Assembly: GCA_947167995.1 (NCBI GenBank)
Contig: CAMVKS010000009.1
Coordinates: 1-64,000, forward strand
From: an uncultured Prevotellaceae bacterium
GTDB lineage: Bacteria > Bacteroidota > Bacteroidia > Bacteroidales > Muribaculaceae
Length of the DNA: 64,000 bases
Direction: 5' to 3'
Shown in pieces: positions 30,125-40,232 of the stretch. The notes under the pieces are model-generated. The model saw only the letters and a list, made by a program, of their open reading frames with translations. It had not been told where the DNA came from and ran no database searches. A program made the translations under genes and the position numbers. How positions within the stretch are numbered: position 1 is the stretch's first letter; each line of letters begins with the position of its first letter.

Positions 30125-32029
30125 ATGAAAAGATTTATACTTACAATTCTCACCCTTGCCTGTACAATAAGCACATGGGCATGGAAACCCATCTTCATTG
30201 GCCATCGGGGCAGTTATATGGGAGTGATGAACACCGTTGAAGCCTACAACAACGGTGTGGACCATTATGGTTATCAAGGATTGGAGTGTGACGTGCGCGT
30301 CACTGCCGACGGGTACTATGTGATAAGCCACGATGAGACCACCAATGCTGTGGGCGGAAACCTCACCGTCGCCAATGCCACCTTGGCACAACTGCAAGCC
30401 GAGACCTATACACAGACACGTGGCGGCGTGACCTACACAGGACACATCTGCACCGTCGCCGAGTATCTCGACATCTGCGTCGAGAAAGATGTGATACCTG
30501 TGGTGGAACTAAAGTGGACCACCGGCATCAACAACAACGACATGAGCAACTTCCCCGGGCTGGCAGCTCTTATCGAGGAGAAAGGACTTACTCACAAGGC
30601 CATAATCCTCACGTCGATGCGTAACTCACTTGAATATGTGCGCACCAACTTCCCCGCTCTCAAGTGCCAGTTCCTGTGCAACAGCAACTGGTCGACACAT
30701 TTCGACTGGATTGTGCAATGGGGCTTGATGCCAAGCATCGAGGCTGGCTGCTTAGACAAGTACACCGTGAAGAGATTCCACGACAAAGGTCTTGACGTTG
30801 CCGTATGGACCGTTAATTCACTTGCCAACTACAAACTTTATGGCGAGATGGGTGTGGCAATGATTACCTGCGACTATCTAATGCCCAGTGAAATGCCTGA
30901 GCTTGAAGATATCGACTGGAACTCTATCGTGGAACCACTGGAGCCGCTCGAAGTGGTGGTTGACACATTGTTTTCCTACACGAGGGAGAAAGGGAACTTG
31001 CCTGTAAATTTTCCCTCGGGGCTTGAGGCCGATGGCTCGCCATTCAAATCGGCCCAACAAGCCGCAATCAGTAAAGACGGCATCTTCTATGCCAACAACT
31101 ACACCACAAGCGCTCTCGTGATTCTCAAGCCCGACGGCACCGTGAGCGAAGCTCCCGGCACAAGCAGTCACGGCATCTGCTTCGACACAGCCGGCAACCT
31201 AATCCAGCGCAACGATGGCGTCACCAAGAATCCATGCTCCATTATCATTTACCCAGGAGGTGACATCAATGCAACCCCTGTCGATGTGGAATTTGAACTT
31301 GACGAGGAAGGGCAGACCAACTTCATCAGCGCCATAGGCGATGTGATGAGCGAAGAAGGCGGCTACGTCTACCATTACCAGAACGGCCGATCATATATCT
31401 CGCTCGTCAAGATTGCCAACGGAGAGTTTCAAGGCACCGAGAGCACCGACGCAGTATCGTTTGCCGGCACCACAGCCGGTGTGATATACCCAATAGGCAA
31501 TAATCCTTATCACTTCATCTATCAAGTACGCAATCAAGGCTACAACCTCTACGACGGCATCGATATGGGCAAATACATCCCTGGTTCACTCAATACCACT
31601 CCCCCAAACAGCAACTCGTCGGTGGGAGGAGCCTATTTTGTGCTTGACGACCACGAGATGTTTCTCTACACCAGTGGCAGCAACTACAACGGTGGATTCA
31701 CGATTCGCGACATGAGCGCCGAGGGTACTGCTGTGGCAACCATTCCTCCCATGGGCACTGGGGGCTACTCGGCCAACCCCTCGGTGGGCTCGTTCTTCAG
31801 CGTAGTACCCGAGAAGGGCAAGAGCGTAATTGTGTATGAATACACGATGGGCAATGGCTATGCCGCCTATCGAGTACACACCACCGACTATACCGCCATC
31901 AATCAAATAGATATTGACACCCCTCAACCTCAAGACAACAACTACTACGACCTTATGGGCCGCAAGGTTAATGGCAACATTCCACAAGGAATCTACATCC
32001 ATAATGGCAAGAAGATTGTTGTGAGATGA
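30125..32029 (+). CDS. Secreted glycerophosphodiester phosphodiesterase-domain protein with C-terminal sorting-like tail
   Basis: FIGHRGSYMGVMNTVEAYNNGVDHYGYQGLECDVRVTADGYYVISHDETT; C-terminal NNYYDLMGRKVNGNIPQGIYIHNGKKIVVR. Confidence 0.9.
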   Translation: MKRFILTILTLACTISTWAWKPIFIGHRGSYMGVMNTVEAYNNGVDHYGYQGLECDVRVTADGYYVISHDETTNAVGGNLTVANATLAQLQAETYTQTRGGVTYTGHICTVAEYLDICVEKDVIPVVELKWTTGINNNDMSNFPGLAALIEEKGLTHKAIILTSMRNSLEYVRTNFPALKCQFLCNSNWSTHFDWIVQWGLMPSIEAGCLDKYTVKRFHDKGLDVAVWTVNSLANYKLYGEMGVAMITCDYLMPSEMPELEDIDWNSIVEPLEPLEVVVDTLFSYTREKGNLPVNFPSGLEADGSPFKSAQQAAISKDGIFYANNYTTSALVILKPDGTVSEAPGTSSHGICFDTAGNLIQRNDGVTKNPCSIIIYPGGDINATPVDVEFELDEEGQTNFISAIGDVMSEEGGYVYHYQNGRSYISLVKIANGEFQGTESTDAVSFAGTTAGVIYPIGNNPYHFIYQVRNQGYNLYDGIDMGKYIPGSLNTTPPNSNSSVGGAYFVLDDHEMFLYTSGSNYNGGFTIRDMSAEGTAVATIPPMGTGGYSANPSVGSFFSVVPEKGKSVIVYEYTMGNGYAAYRVHTTDYTAINQIDIDTPQPQDNNYYDLMGRKVNGNIPQGIYIHNGKKIVVR

Positions 32030-32142
32030 TGCCACGCCTTGCCACTGCATCCACCTGTTTTTTAAACCCTTCCAACTTGGTGGGATATAAGAATAAATAT
32101 TTTTTAGCTGTAAAATACTCATGCTCAACAGCCACAAATCAA

Positions 32143-32181
32143 GAAAACGGTTCTTCAACCCAATGTTGAAAAACCGTTTTC
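32143..32181. terminator. Stem-loop between convergent genes
   Basis: GAAAACGGTTCTTCAAC/GTTGAAAAACCGTTTTC. Confidence 0.6.
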
Positions 32182-32203
32182 CATTCATTAATGGGGTTAA
32201 GGC

Positions 32204-32578
32204 TTACCAGGTCTCGCCAATACGCATGAGAATGTATTGTGCCAGTCGATGTCCCTGACGAGAGGATTTCTTGAACCATTCGATAGCCTTATTCGAATCT
32301 TTGGTCCCCCTTCGCCGTTGGCATAGCACAACCCGAGCATATATTGCGAAAGCCAAGGAGTCGTTCTCCTCCACACCATAGCCACTGTGATAGCATGTAG
32401 CAAGCTGATACTGCGCCTCGGGATCACCTGAAATGGCGAGATTGTAACATTCAAGTGCCTTGCCAAACATCACGTCTTGGACATTGTCATCTCCCTCTTG
32501 CGATGCCTGAACGACAGCATGGCAAAAGAGCAAAAACATTATTATGAATCCTAAGCGTTTCCTGGGCAAGCAGCACAC
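32204..32578 (-). pseudogene. Sel1-repeat protein with apparent frameshift/contraction
   Basis: Flanking frame reads YQLATCYHSGYGVEENDSLAF and KDSNKAIEWFKKSSRQGHRLAQYIL; the intervening Sel1 segment QYMLGLCYANGEGG is in another frame. Confidence 0.7.
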
Positions 32579-32589
32579 ACTGAATTTTA

Positions 32590-32904
32590 TTACAGCAGAG
32601 CTTCAATCTTAGCTTTGAGAGCGTCTTTTGCAATAGAGCCCACATTGCGGTCTTTGAGTTCGCCGTCCTTGAAGAAAAGGATAGTGGGAATATTACGGAT
32701 ACCGAATTCGGCTGTAAAATCACCGCCCTCGTCAACGTCATACTTTCCAATCTCCACTTTGCCTTCATATTCCTGAGCCAGCTCGTCAATGATTGGCGAT
32801 ACAGCCTTACATGGACCACACCATTCGGCCCAAAAGTCAACAACTACTGGTTTACCCGATTGAATAATCTCATTAATGTTGTCATCTTTAAATTCTTTTG
32901 CCAT
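32590..32904 (-). CDS. trxA: Thioredoxin
   Basis: VVDFWAEWCGPCKAVSPIIDELA. Confidence 0.97.
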   Translation of the reverse strand: MAKEFKDDNINEIIQSGKPVVVDFWAEWCGPCKAVSPIIDELAQEYEGKVEIGKYDVDEGGDFTAEFGIRNIPTILFFKDGELKDRNVGSIAKDALKAKIEALL

Positions 32905-32933
32905 AATTGCTTGTTTTATTATATTTTTTTGAA

Positions 32934-35900
32934 TTAATTGATTACGTTATATTTAAAATCCAATTCATCCAGTTGCTCTATAAACTCTCGAGTAAGAGGG
33001 ATTTTGCAGGAAGACTGCATATCAACATATCTGTTGGTTTCCAGATCATGAATATGGAATACTAAATCGCACTTATTCTCGCCCGACGCCTTGAGCTGCT
33101 CTTTAATGAGATGTAATTTATCAAATTGCTTCTCATTGACAGCTATGCGTATTGCCTTTACCATCTTCCCCTTCAAGTCCTTGAGGAATGCAATGCTACT
33201 CACTTGTAGATTAACCTTGTCGTTGTAACGGCTCTTGACAAAAGCGCACCTAACTGCCACAGCAGTTCCAGGTATACAATAATTGCGATAGGTTGCAAAA
33301 ACATTGTCAAACAACCTGAAGTCGCAGCTGCCTGTCTTATCTTCAATTTTGAGAATACCGAAATTGTTGCCACGTTTTGACGGTCTCTCGACAAACTCAG
33401 TCACCACGCCCCCAAGAATGTATTCAAACCCTAAGCGGGCTGAACCTTGTTCTATGAAGTCCTTTATTGTGGAATTGCAGCCAAATTTCAGCTCCATAAA
33501 GAATGGATCAAGTGGGTGTGCCGACAGGTATATTCCCACAAGGTCTCTTTCTCGCGAGAGACGTTCGATAGTGGGCCATGGCTCGGCTTTTGGAACAACG
33601 GGTTTAGAGGTGAAATCGTCCATCATGTCGCCAAAGAGTGTGTTGGTCTGACGGCTCTTGTCAAGTTGATATTGCTGCCCGTAATGCAACAGAACCTCGC
33701 TGAAGTCCTCCCCCTTGGTATTCTTCTCGAAGAATGCCTCGCGTTGCACTCCAAAGCTGTCGAAAGCCCCCGACAGAGCTAAAGCCTCAATAGCGCGCCT
33801 GTTGCAAGTGGCCAAGTTGACGCGTTCGACAACATCAAAGATATCCTTGAATGGACCATTCTTTTCGCGCTCACTGATTATGGCATCGACTGAATTGGAG
33901 CCAAATCCTTTGATTCCATTAAGTCCGAAACGAATGTCTCCATCCTTGTTGGCGCTGAACGATTTGTAACTCTCGTTGATATCTGGCCCCTTGACGGTAA
34001 TACCCATGGATTTACACTCGTCCATGAATTTAGACATTTTCTCCACGTCTCCCGAGCGACTTAACACAGCAGCCATATACTCGCTTGGATAGTTGGCTTT
34101 AAGATATGCAGTCTGATAAGCTACCCAGCTGTAGCACGTGGCATGACTTTTATTGAAAGCATAGGACGCAAAGGCCTCCCAGTCACTCCATATTTTCTCG
34201 AGAGTTTTGGTGTCATGACCTCGCTCTTCGCCACCTTTCAAGAACTTTGGTTTCAGCTTGTCGAGCTTGTCCTTTTGTTTCTTACCCATCGCCTTTCGCA
34301 ACACGTCGCTTTCGCCACGAGTAAAGCCTGCAAGGAGTCGCGACAGAAGCATGACCTGCTCCTGATAGACTGTGATTCCGTAAGTATCCTTCAGGTATTT
34401 CTCCATTTCGGGGAAATCGTAGGTGATGGGGTCACGACCATGCTTGCGTGCGATAAACTGTGGAATATAGGCCATAGGACCTGGACGATAAAGGGCGTTC
34501 ATCGCTATCAGGTCCTCAAACGTGCTTGGTTGTAATTCAATAAGGTACTTCTGCATACCTGCCGACTCAAACTGGAATGTGCCTGTAGTCTTACCTTCAC
34601 AATAAAGCTGATAGGTTTTCTTGTCGTCGATAGGTATCTTCTCGATGTCGATGTCAATGCCTCTTGTGGTCTTTATATTCTCGAGTGCATCTTTAATAAT
34701 CGACAATGTTTTGAGACCTAAGAAGTCCATCTTGATCAAGCCAGTCTCCTCGATTACGCTGCCTTCATACTGTGTCACCACAATGCGAGAACCGTCCTTG
34801 TCGGGTGCTGTACTCACAGGTACCCAATCTGTGATGTCGTCACGGCCTATAATCACACCACATGCATGCACACCAGTGCCACGGACATTTCCTTCAAGCT
34901 TCTCGGCATACTTTATTGTATCTCCCACAACGTGGTTGGGGTTGTTGAGTTCGGCCCTGAATTCGGGGAAGCACTTCAGGCAATTCTTAATCGTTATCTT
35001 ATAGGTTTTGCCGTTCTCATCCTCGGGCATGTCGCCTGGTTTTGAAGGGATGAACTTGGCAAGTCTATCACTCTCGGAGATGGGAAGGTCATGCACTCGA
35101 GCGACGTCTTTAATAGCCATCTTTGCCGCCATAGTGCCATAGGTGATTATATGAGCCACTTTTTCGGCACCATATTTCTCGGTGACATATTTGAGTACTG
35201 CAGCGCGGCCATCGTCGTCAAAGTCAACATCAATATCAGGCAACGAAATGCGGTCAGGGTTCAAGAAACGCTCAAACAGCAGGTCATACTTAATGGGGTC
35301 GATTTTGGTGATACCGAGACAATAAGCCACTGCCGAGCCGGCAGCAGAGCCTCGACCTGGGCCCACGGTGCAACCAAGGGACGGAGCCACCCGGATATAG
35401 TCCTGAACAATCAAGAAATAGCCTGGGAATCCCATTCTCTTGATTGTCTCGAGCTCGAAGTCAATGCGTTCACGATGTTCATCATCCATATCGGGCCAAC
35501 GCTCTTTGGCTCCCTCATAAACCAAATAACGCAAGTAGTCGTCCTCGTTGTCAAAACCGTCGGGAAGCGGGAAATCGGGCAAAATGGGTTTGTGGTCGAT
35601 TGAATAGATTTCCACTTTGTCGAGTATCTCCATTGTGTTGTCAAGTGCCTCAGGAATGTCGGCAAAGAGCTCATTCATCTCTTCCTGAGTCTTAAACCAT
35701 TCCTGCTTGGTGTAAAGCAGCGAGTTGGCATCGCCCATGCGCTTGCCAGTAGAGAGAAGTACGAGACGCTCGTGGGCATCGGCATCGCTTTCATCTACAA
35801 AATGTGAATCGTTGGTACAAATCACCTTCACCCCTAACTCCTTGCTCAACTGCATCAACACAGCGTTGACTTCCTGCTGCTTGATGAATGTCTCATGATT

Positions 35901-36575
35901 GGCATTTGGAACCGATGCTTTGTGACGTTGCAGTTCGAGATAATAATCATCACCAAACACACCTTTATACCATTCAATCGCCTTGCGCGCACTGTCGATA
36001 TCACCGTTCATGATGTACTGCGGTATTTCGCCACCGAGGCATGCCGAGCAGCAAATTATGCCCTCATGATGAGCAGCGAGCTCGCTTTTGTCGGTTCGTG
36101 CATGCATATAAAACCCTTCGGTCCACGCATTCGACACTATCTTGATGAGATTGTGGTATCCCTTATTGTTCTTGGCAAGAAGTATGAGATGACGACCGTA
36201 GTCTCGATTGTCGGTGTGAGTGTGTCGGTCATCCTTGGCAACGTAGGCTTCGCATCCAAAAATGGGTTTGAACAGTTTTTGCTGCTGCTCTTTGAGCTCA
36301 TTGGCAAGAGTTTCAATAACAGTATTGTCAGGCGTTTCTTTCCCCTGTTCTTCTTCGAGCTTGGTTTTAATCTCTTTTATAGCCTTGTTTACATCAGAAT
36401 TCTTCTTGTTGACATAGTCATGAAATTCCTTGATACCAAACATGTTGCCATGATCGGTAAGAGCCATACCTCTCATGCCGTTGGCAATGGCTTTATCAAC
36501 CATGCCCTTAACAGGTGCCTGGCCGTCAAGAATAGAATACTGTGAATGTACGTGCAGGTGGACGAATGGATGCAT
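32934..36575 (-). CDS. dnaE: DNA polymerase III subunit alpha
   Basis: PHP domain FVHLHVHSQYSILDG; GPGRGSAAGSAVAYCLGIT; LPDIDVDFDDDGR; full length 1213 aa. Confidence 0.97.
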   Translation of the reverse strand: MHPFVHLHVHSQYSILDGQAPVKGMVDKAIANGMRGMALTDHGNMFGIKEFHDYVNKKNSDVNKAIKEIKTKLEEEQGKETPDNTVIETLANELKEQQQKLFKPIFGCEAYVAKDDRHTHTDNRDYGRHLILLAKNNKGYHNLIKIVSNAWTEGFYMHARTDKSELAAHHEGIICCSACLGGEIPQYIMNGDIDSARKAIEWYKGVFGDDYYLELQRHKASVPNANHETFIKQQEVNAVLMQLSKELGVKVICTNDSHFVDESDADAHERLVLLSTGKRMGDANSLLYTKQEWFKTQEEMNELFADIPEALDNTMEILDKVEIYSIDHKPILPDFPLPDGFDNEDDYLRYLVYEGAKERWPDMDDEHRERIDFELETIKRMGFPGYFLIVQDYIRVAPSLGCTVGPGRGSAAGSAVAYCLGITKIDPIKYDLLFERFLNPDRISLPDIDVDFDDDGRAAVLKYVTEKYGAEKVAHIITYGTMAAKMAIKDVARVHDLPISESDRLAKFIPSKPGDMPEDENGKTYKITIKNCLKCFPEFRAELNNPNHVVGDTIKYAEKLEGNVRGTGVHACGVIIGRDDITDWVPVSTAPDKDGSRIVVTQYEGSVIEETGLIKMDFLGLKTLSIIKDALENIKTTRGIDIDIEKIPIDDKKTYQLYCEGKTTGTFQFESAGMQKYLIELQPSTFEDLIAMNALYRPGPMAYIPQFIARKHGRDPITYDFPEMEKYLKDTYGITVYQEQVMLLSRLLAGFTRGESDVLRKAMGKKQKDKLDKLKPKFLKGGEERGHDTKTLEKIWSDWEAFASYAFNKSHATCYSWVAYQTAYLKANYPSEYMAAVLSRSGDVEKMSKFMDECKSMGITVKGPDINESYKSFSANKDGDIRFGLNGIKGFGSNSVDAIISEREKNGPFKDIFDVVERVNLATCNRRAIEALALSGAFDSFGVQREAFFEKNTKGEDFSEVLLHYGQQYQLDKSRQTNTLFGDMMDDFTSKPVVPKAEPWPTIERLSRERDLVGIYLSAHPLDPFFMELKFGCNSTIKDFIEQGSARLGFEYILGGVVTEFVERPSKRGNNFGILKIEDKTGSCDFRLFDNVFATYRNYCIPGTAVAVRCAFVKSRYNDKVNLQVSSIAFLKDLKGKMVKAIRIAVNEKQFDKLHLIKEQLKASGENKCDLVFHIHDLETNRYVDMQSSCKIPLTREFIEQLDELDFKYNVIN

Positions 36576-36610
36576 TTCGAATATATTGTTATTAGCTTTA
36601 TGTTACAATA

Positions 36611-36626
36611 ATCAACACGTGTTGAT
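36611..36626. promoter_or_regulatory. Perfect 16-bp palindrome upstream of dnaE
   Basis: ATCAACACGTGTTGAT. Confidence 0.5.
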
Positions 36627-36803
36627 ACAGTTGTTGCAAAGCGTGCAAAACTCAACATCCTTGTAAAAACAAGGATTTGATTTTGCTCACTTTTTTACGA
36701 GTGTAAAGTTACAGCTAAACACTGTCTGTCGCAAAATAATTCCTCAATAAGTTATTAACAATTTTCTTATATCACTAAAAACAATAACATCACCGCAACA
36801 GCA

Positions 36804-38789
36804 TCAAGGATGATATTGCACAAATGCCTCGATAGCTTCGTAGCTTGCGAGACCGAGGCGGCTATAAAGCGAGGCAGTGTCCTGATTGCGCTTGAGAGAG
36901 CGTTGCCAGTTAAGATTCTCATCTTCAGGGTCGATGAATGGAGCATCATGAACTTGAGACTGATGTTTCAATATTGCATCGCGCTTATGCTGAAACTCCT
37001 CGGGACTCATTGGCACAGCCATCTCAATGTGAGCAATATCCCAATCACCCCACAATCCACGATACATCCACACACGACAATCTTGCATGAATTCCTCTTC
37101 TTTCAAATCTTCAATTGCGGCAAGAACCACATTGGCCGAAGGTTCGTGAATGCCATAAGGGTCGCTCAAATCATCGGCAAAGAATATCTGGTGAGGCTGG
37201 ATTTTCTCTATCAAAGCTTTTACTGGCAGCACATCGGCTTCGGTTAAACGTCCTTTCCCAAATTGTGTGTCTACATAAAACGGCAATGACAATTCATGAA
37301 TATTTTCCTCCTTTACACCTAAATAGGCACAACTGGTGATTCCTTCGCAAACAAAGATTTCGCCTTTGCAGAAGCGAACCTCATCGATATCGGGGTCACC
37401 TGGAGTCTTATTCTCGAGGCTTTGCTCTATCTTCTCTACTACACCGCGTTGAGCATCATTGTAATAACCTTTACTCTGTGCCACTCGCTTCGAGACCATC
37501 ACATAACGCTTCATGTCCTCGTCGCTCACCATCACATCGCCCGATGTCTCAAACACCACATGAACCTCATGACCTTGTTCCACAAGGCGGCGCAAAGTGC
37601 CTCCCATCGCAAGGACAACATCATCGGGATGGGGACTGAAGGCGAGGACGCGTTTGGGATAAGGATTGGCACGTTCCGGGCGGTAGGTATCGTCGGCATT
37701 GGGCTTGCCACCAGGCCAGCCAGTGATAGTGTGCTGGATATCATTGAATATCTGGATGTTCACATTATATCCTGAGCCATACACTGCTACGAGTTCACTC
37801 AAGCCATAGTCGTTGTAGTCTTTGTTGGTGAGTTTGAGAATTGGTTTCCCTGTCTGTTCGCTAAGCCACACAAGTGCTCTTCGCAACAACGTGCGATTCC
37901 ATTCACACGAAGTCACTTTCCATGGATAGTTTATTCGCGTGAGGCACGAGGCTGCATCAAGGTCAATCACAAGCTTAACATTGTGGTGCATCTGGAGGAA
38001 TGATGCAGGAAATTGGTCAGTGATATTCCCTTCAATAGTATTAAAAACAGCTTTGGCACTACCTTCTCCCCATGCTGTAGTTATTATCTTACTGGCATTG
38101 AGGATATTGCTTATGCCAAGTGTGACCGCAGTCTTGGGCGATTGCTCACACTGATAGCTGTCGGCTATGCGTGTGCGCGTCTCGCCTGAGAGCGAAACGA
38201 GTCGGCACGACGACATACTCGTAGAGCCAGCCTCGTTAAATGCCAATCCTCCGTTCTTGGTCAGCTCGCACACTACAATATCAAGACCACCATATTCATC
38301 TATCTCAGTCTCGTAGACTCGACAAAACCTGAAAACATTCTCTTTAGTTGCATCAGGATTGAAAGTGTGTATATTCTCGGGAGCAATATCAACTTTGTTG
38401 AGGAAACCGTCGCTGAGTCGTTTGAGGGTACTCTGTCCTTCGGCATCGGGTACTCCGAGCCCCAATTCAGTCATATTGAAAACAACGACGTTATTAAAGC
38501 TCAACTTATCGGCAAAGTACATTTTCACGAGTTCTCCATAAACGTCCATTGCGCAACGTCCAGCACCAAGTCCCATCACACAACGTCCTTTCTCGCGCAC
38601 ACATTGCTCGATAGTGTCGGCCACTTCTTGGGCCGCCCAAGCTGCACCTTCAAGTGGTGTCTCTAATACATTTGTTTGAACTTTCTCATATCTCGTTAGT
38701 GATATTAGTTCAACTTCACTATCAGGACAATAGTAACGTCTTGACACTTGTTCAAGCTTTATGTGAGAACTCAAGTCGGTTTTCATCAT
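36804..38789 (-). CDS. NagB-like (glucosamine-6-phosphate deaminase-fold) domain fused to PIG-L/LmbE-like deacetylase
   Basis: N-terminal GLDIVVCELTKNGGLAFNEAGSTS aligns to NagB; C-terminal RVLAFSPHPDDVVLAMGGTLRRLVEQGHEVHVVFET is PIG-L. Confidence 0.9.
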   Translation of the reverse strand: MMKTDLSSHIKLEQVSRRYYCPDSEVELISLTRYEKVQTNVLETPLEGAAWAAQEVADTIEQCVREKGRCVMGLGAGRCAMDVYGELVKMYFADKLSFNNVVVFNMTELGLGVPDAEGQSTLKRLSDGFLNKVDIAPENIHTFNPDATKENVFRFCRVYETEIDEYGGLDIVVCELTKNGGLAFNEAGSTSMSSCRLVSLSGETRTRIADSYQCEQSPKTAVTLGISNILNASKIITTAWGEGSAKAVFNTIEGNITDQFPASFLQMHHNVKLVIDLDAASCLTRINYPWKVTSCEWNRTLLRRALVWLSEQTGKPILKLTNKDYNDYGLSELVAVYGSGYNVNIQIFNDIQHTITGWPGGKPNADDTYRPERANPYPKRVLAFSPHPDDVVLAMGGTLRRLVEQGHEVHVVFETSGDVMVSDEDMKRYVMVSKRVAQSKGYYNDAQRGVVEKIEQSLENKTPGDPDIDEVRFCKGEIFVCEGITSCAYLGVKEENIHELSLPFYVDTQFGKGRLTEADVLPVKALIEKIQPHQIFFADDLSDPYGIHEPSANVVLAAIEDLKEEEFMQDCRVWMYRGLWGDWDIAHIEMAVPMSPEEFQHKRDAILKHQSQVHDAPFIDPEDENLNWQRSLKRNQDTASLYSRLGLASYEAIEAFVQYHP

Positions 38790-38856
38790 AACATCTATGA
38801 TTAAATGGTTTTAAATCAATTTAAATATAGCTAATCCAGACACAACCCTTACCAAT

Positions 38857-39615
38857 TTATAAGTCAATTTCAAGCTCAACCGGGCAATGGTCACTACCGA
38901 AAACCTCGGTGTGAATCTTGGCGCCAACCATCTTGTCACGTGCGTCGTTGCTCACCAAGAAATAATCGATACGCCACCCTGCATTCTTCTCGCGAGCCCT
39001 GAAGCGGTAACTCCACCATGAATATACACCTTCAAGATCGGGGTTAAAGTGACGCCAACTGTCAGTAAAGCCCGCATCGAGCAAAGTGGTCATCTTATTG
39101 CGTTCCTCATCGGTAAACCCTGCATTTTTACGATTTGTTTTTGGGTTTTTAAGGTCAATTTCCTTATGTGCCACATTGAGGTCGCCGCACACAATCACGG
39201 GCTTCTTCTCATTGAGTTTTAGAAGATAAGCCCTAAAGTCATCCTCCCATCTCATGCGGTAGTCAAGGCGCCGAAGGCCATCTTGACTGTTGGGCACATA
39301 CACGTTCACAAGATAGAAATGTTCCATCTCCAATGTAATTACTCTGCCCTCGTGATCATGCTCGTCGATGCCTATGCCAAGAGTAAAGCACAACGGCTCT
39401 TTACGAGTGTAGATTGCGGTTCCCGAGTAGCCTTTTTTCTCAGCATAATTCCAGTAACTGTGGTAACCGTCAAACTCCAAGTCGAGCTGGCCAGCCTGCA
39501 TTTTAGTCTCTTGAAGGCAAAAGAAGTCGGCATCAAGTTTCTTGAATGTCTCAACAAAATCCTTCCCAACAACAGCGCGAAGGCCGTTTACGTTCCATGA
39601 TATGAGGCGTGTCAT
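38857..39615 (-). CDS. xth: Exodeoxyribonuclease III
   Basis: LISWNVNGLRAV, LQETKMQAGQLD, VCGDLNVAHKEIDL, GSDHCPVELEI. Confidence 0.95.
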   Translation of the reverse strand: MTRLISWNVNGLRAVVGKDFVETFKKLDADFFCLQETKMQAGQLDLEFDGYHSYWNYAEKKGYSGTAIYTRKEPLCFTLGIGIDEHDHEGRVITLEMEHFYLVNVYVPNSQDGLRRLDYRMRWEDDFRAYLLKLNEKKPVIVCGDLNVAHKEIDLKNPKTNRKNAGFTDEERNKMTTLLDAGFTDSWRHFNPDLEGVYSWWSYRFRAREKNAGWRIDYFLVSNDARDKMVGAKIHTEVFGSDHCPVELEIDL

Positions 39616-39935
39616 TGCTCGTCTTCGTTTTTATAGTTTTCCTGCTCGTCAACAATATCGCCGTCTTCGATTGCTTTGTCAACAGCGTCTTCTTTTGAGG
39701 CATTCTCAAGAATCTCACGTTCGATGCGGCGACTCTCTTCACGGTCTATCTTGCGAGCCTTAATGAAGAGATAAAGTGAGACAACAAAGGCCACCAAAGC
39801 TATAATTGCTCCTATTGAAAGAGCCCAGTATTCCAACTTGCCTGTGTTTTGAAGATAAAGCAATAAAAGACATAACACAAGACACAGAATGTCAAGAATA
39901 TATGCGTGACGCAAAAGTAGTTTTGAGTTGTTCAT
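39612..39935 (-). CDS. Small two-TM membrane protein of unknown function
   Basis: ORF with two hydrophobic segments, ATGA overlap with xth; start at MNNSKLLL. Confidence 0.7.
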   Translation of the reverse strand: MNNSKLLLRHAYILDILCLVLCLLLLYLQNTGKLEYWALSIGAIIALVAFVVSLYLFIKARKIDREESRRIEREILENASKEDAVDKAIEDGDIVDEQENYKNEDEQ

Positions 39936-39951
39936 ATTTATATATTTTTGT

Positions 39952-40134
39952 TCAATAAAATCTGTTGAATAGCGCACTATAACGCATTCCTATGTCACGT
40001 AGTTTCGCTTCAAGCTCAGCACAATTGATATCGAGCTCGTCGCATAATTCATGAAGCGACATGTGGCGGTCGCGCAACTGAGTGTTTATGTAACTAACAA
40101 GAATAAATGGGTCTTGCGGAAGAGATTTCAACAT
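39952..40134 (-). CDS. Small DUF4250-like protein
   Basis: LPQDPFILVSYINTQLRDRHMSLHELCDELDIN. Confidence 0.7.
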   Translation of the reverse strand: MLKSLPQDPFILVSYINTQLRDRHMSLHELCDELDINCAELEAKLRDIGMRYSALFNRFY

Positions 40135-40232
40135 TATTACCTATTTTAATCTTACAACTCACAAAGGTAAACAATAATTATAAACAAACCAATTTTTTCA
40201 AAATAAATTACTAATTTTGCACAATAATTAAA

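Noticed and set aside
35895-36545. 216-aa ORF antisense to dnaE
   Set aside because: Shadow ORF of a highly conserved gene.
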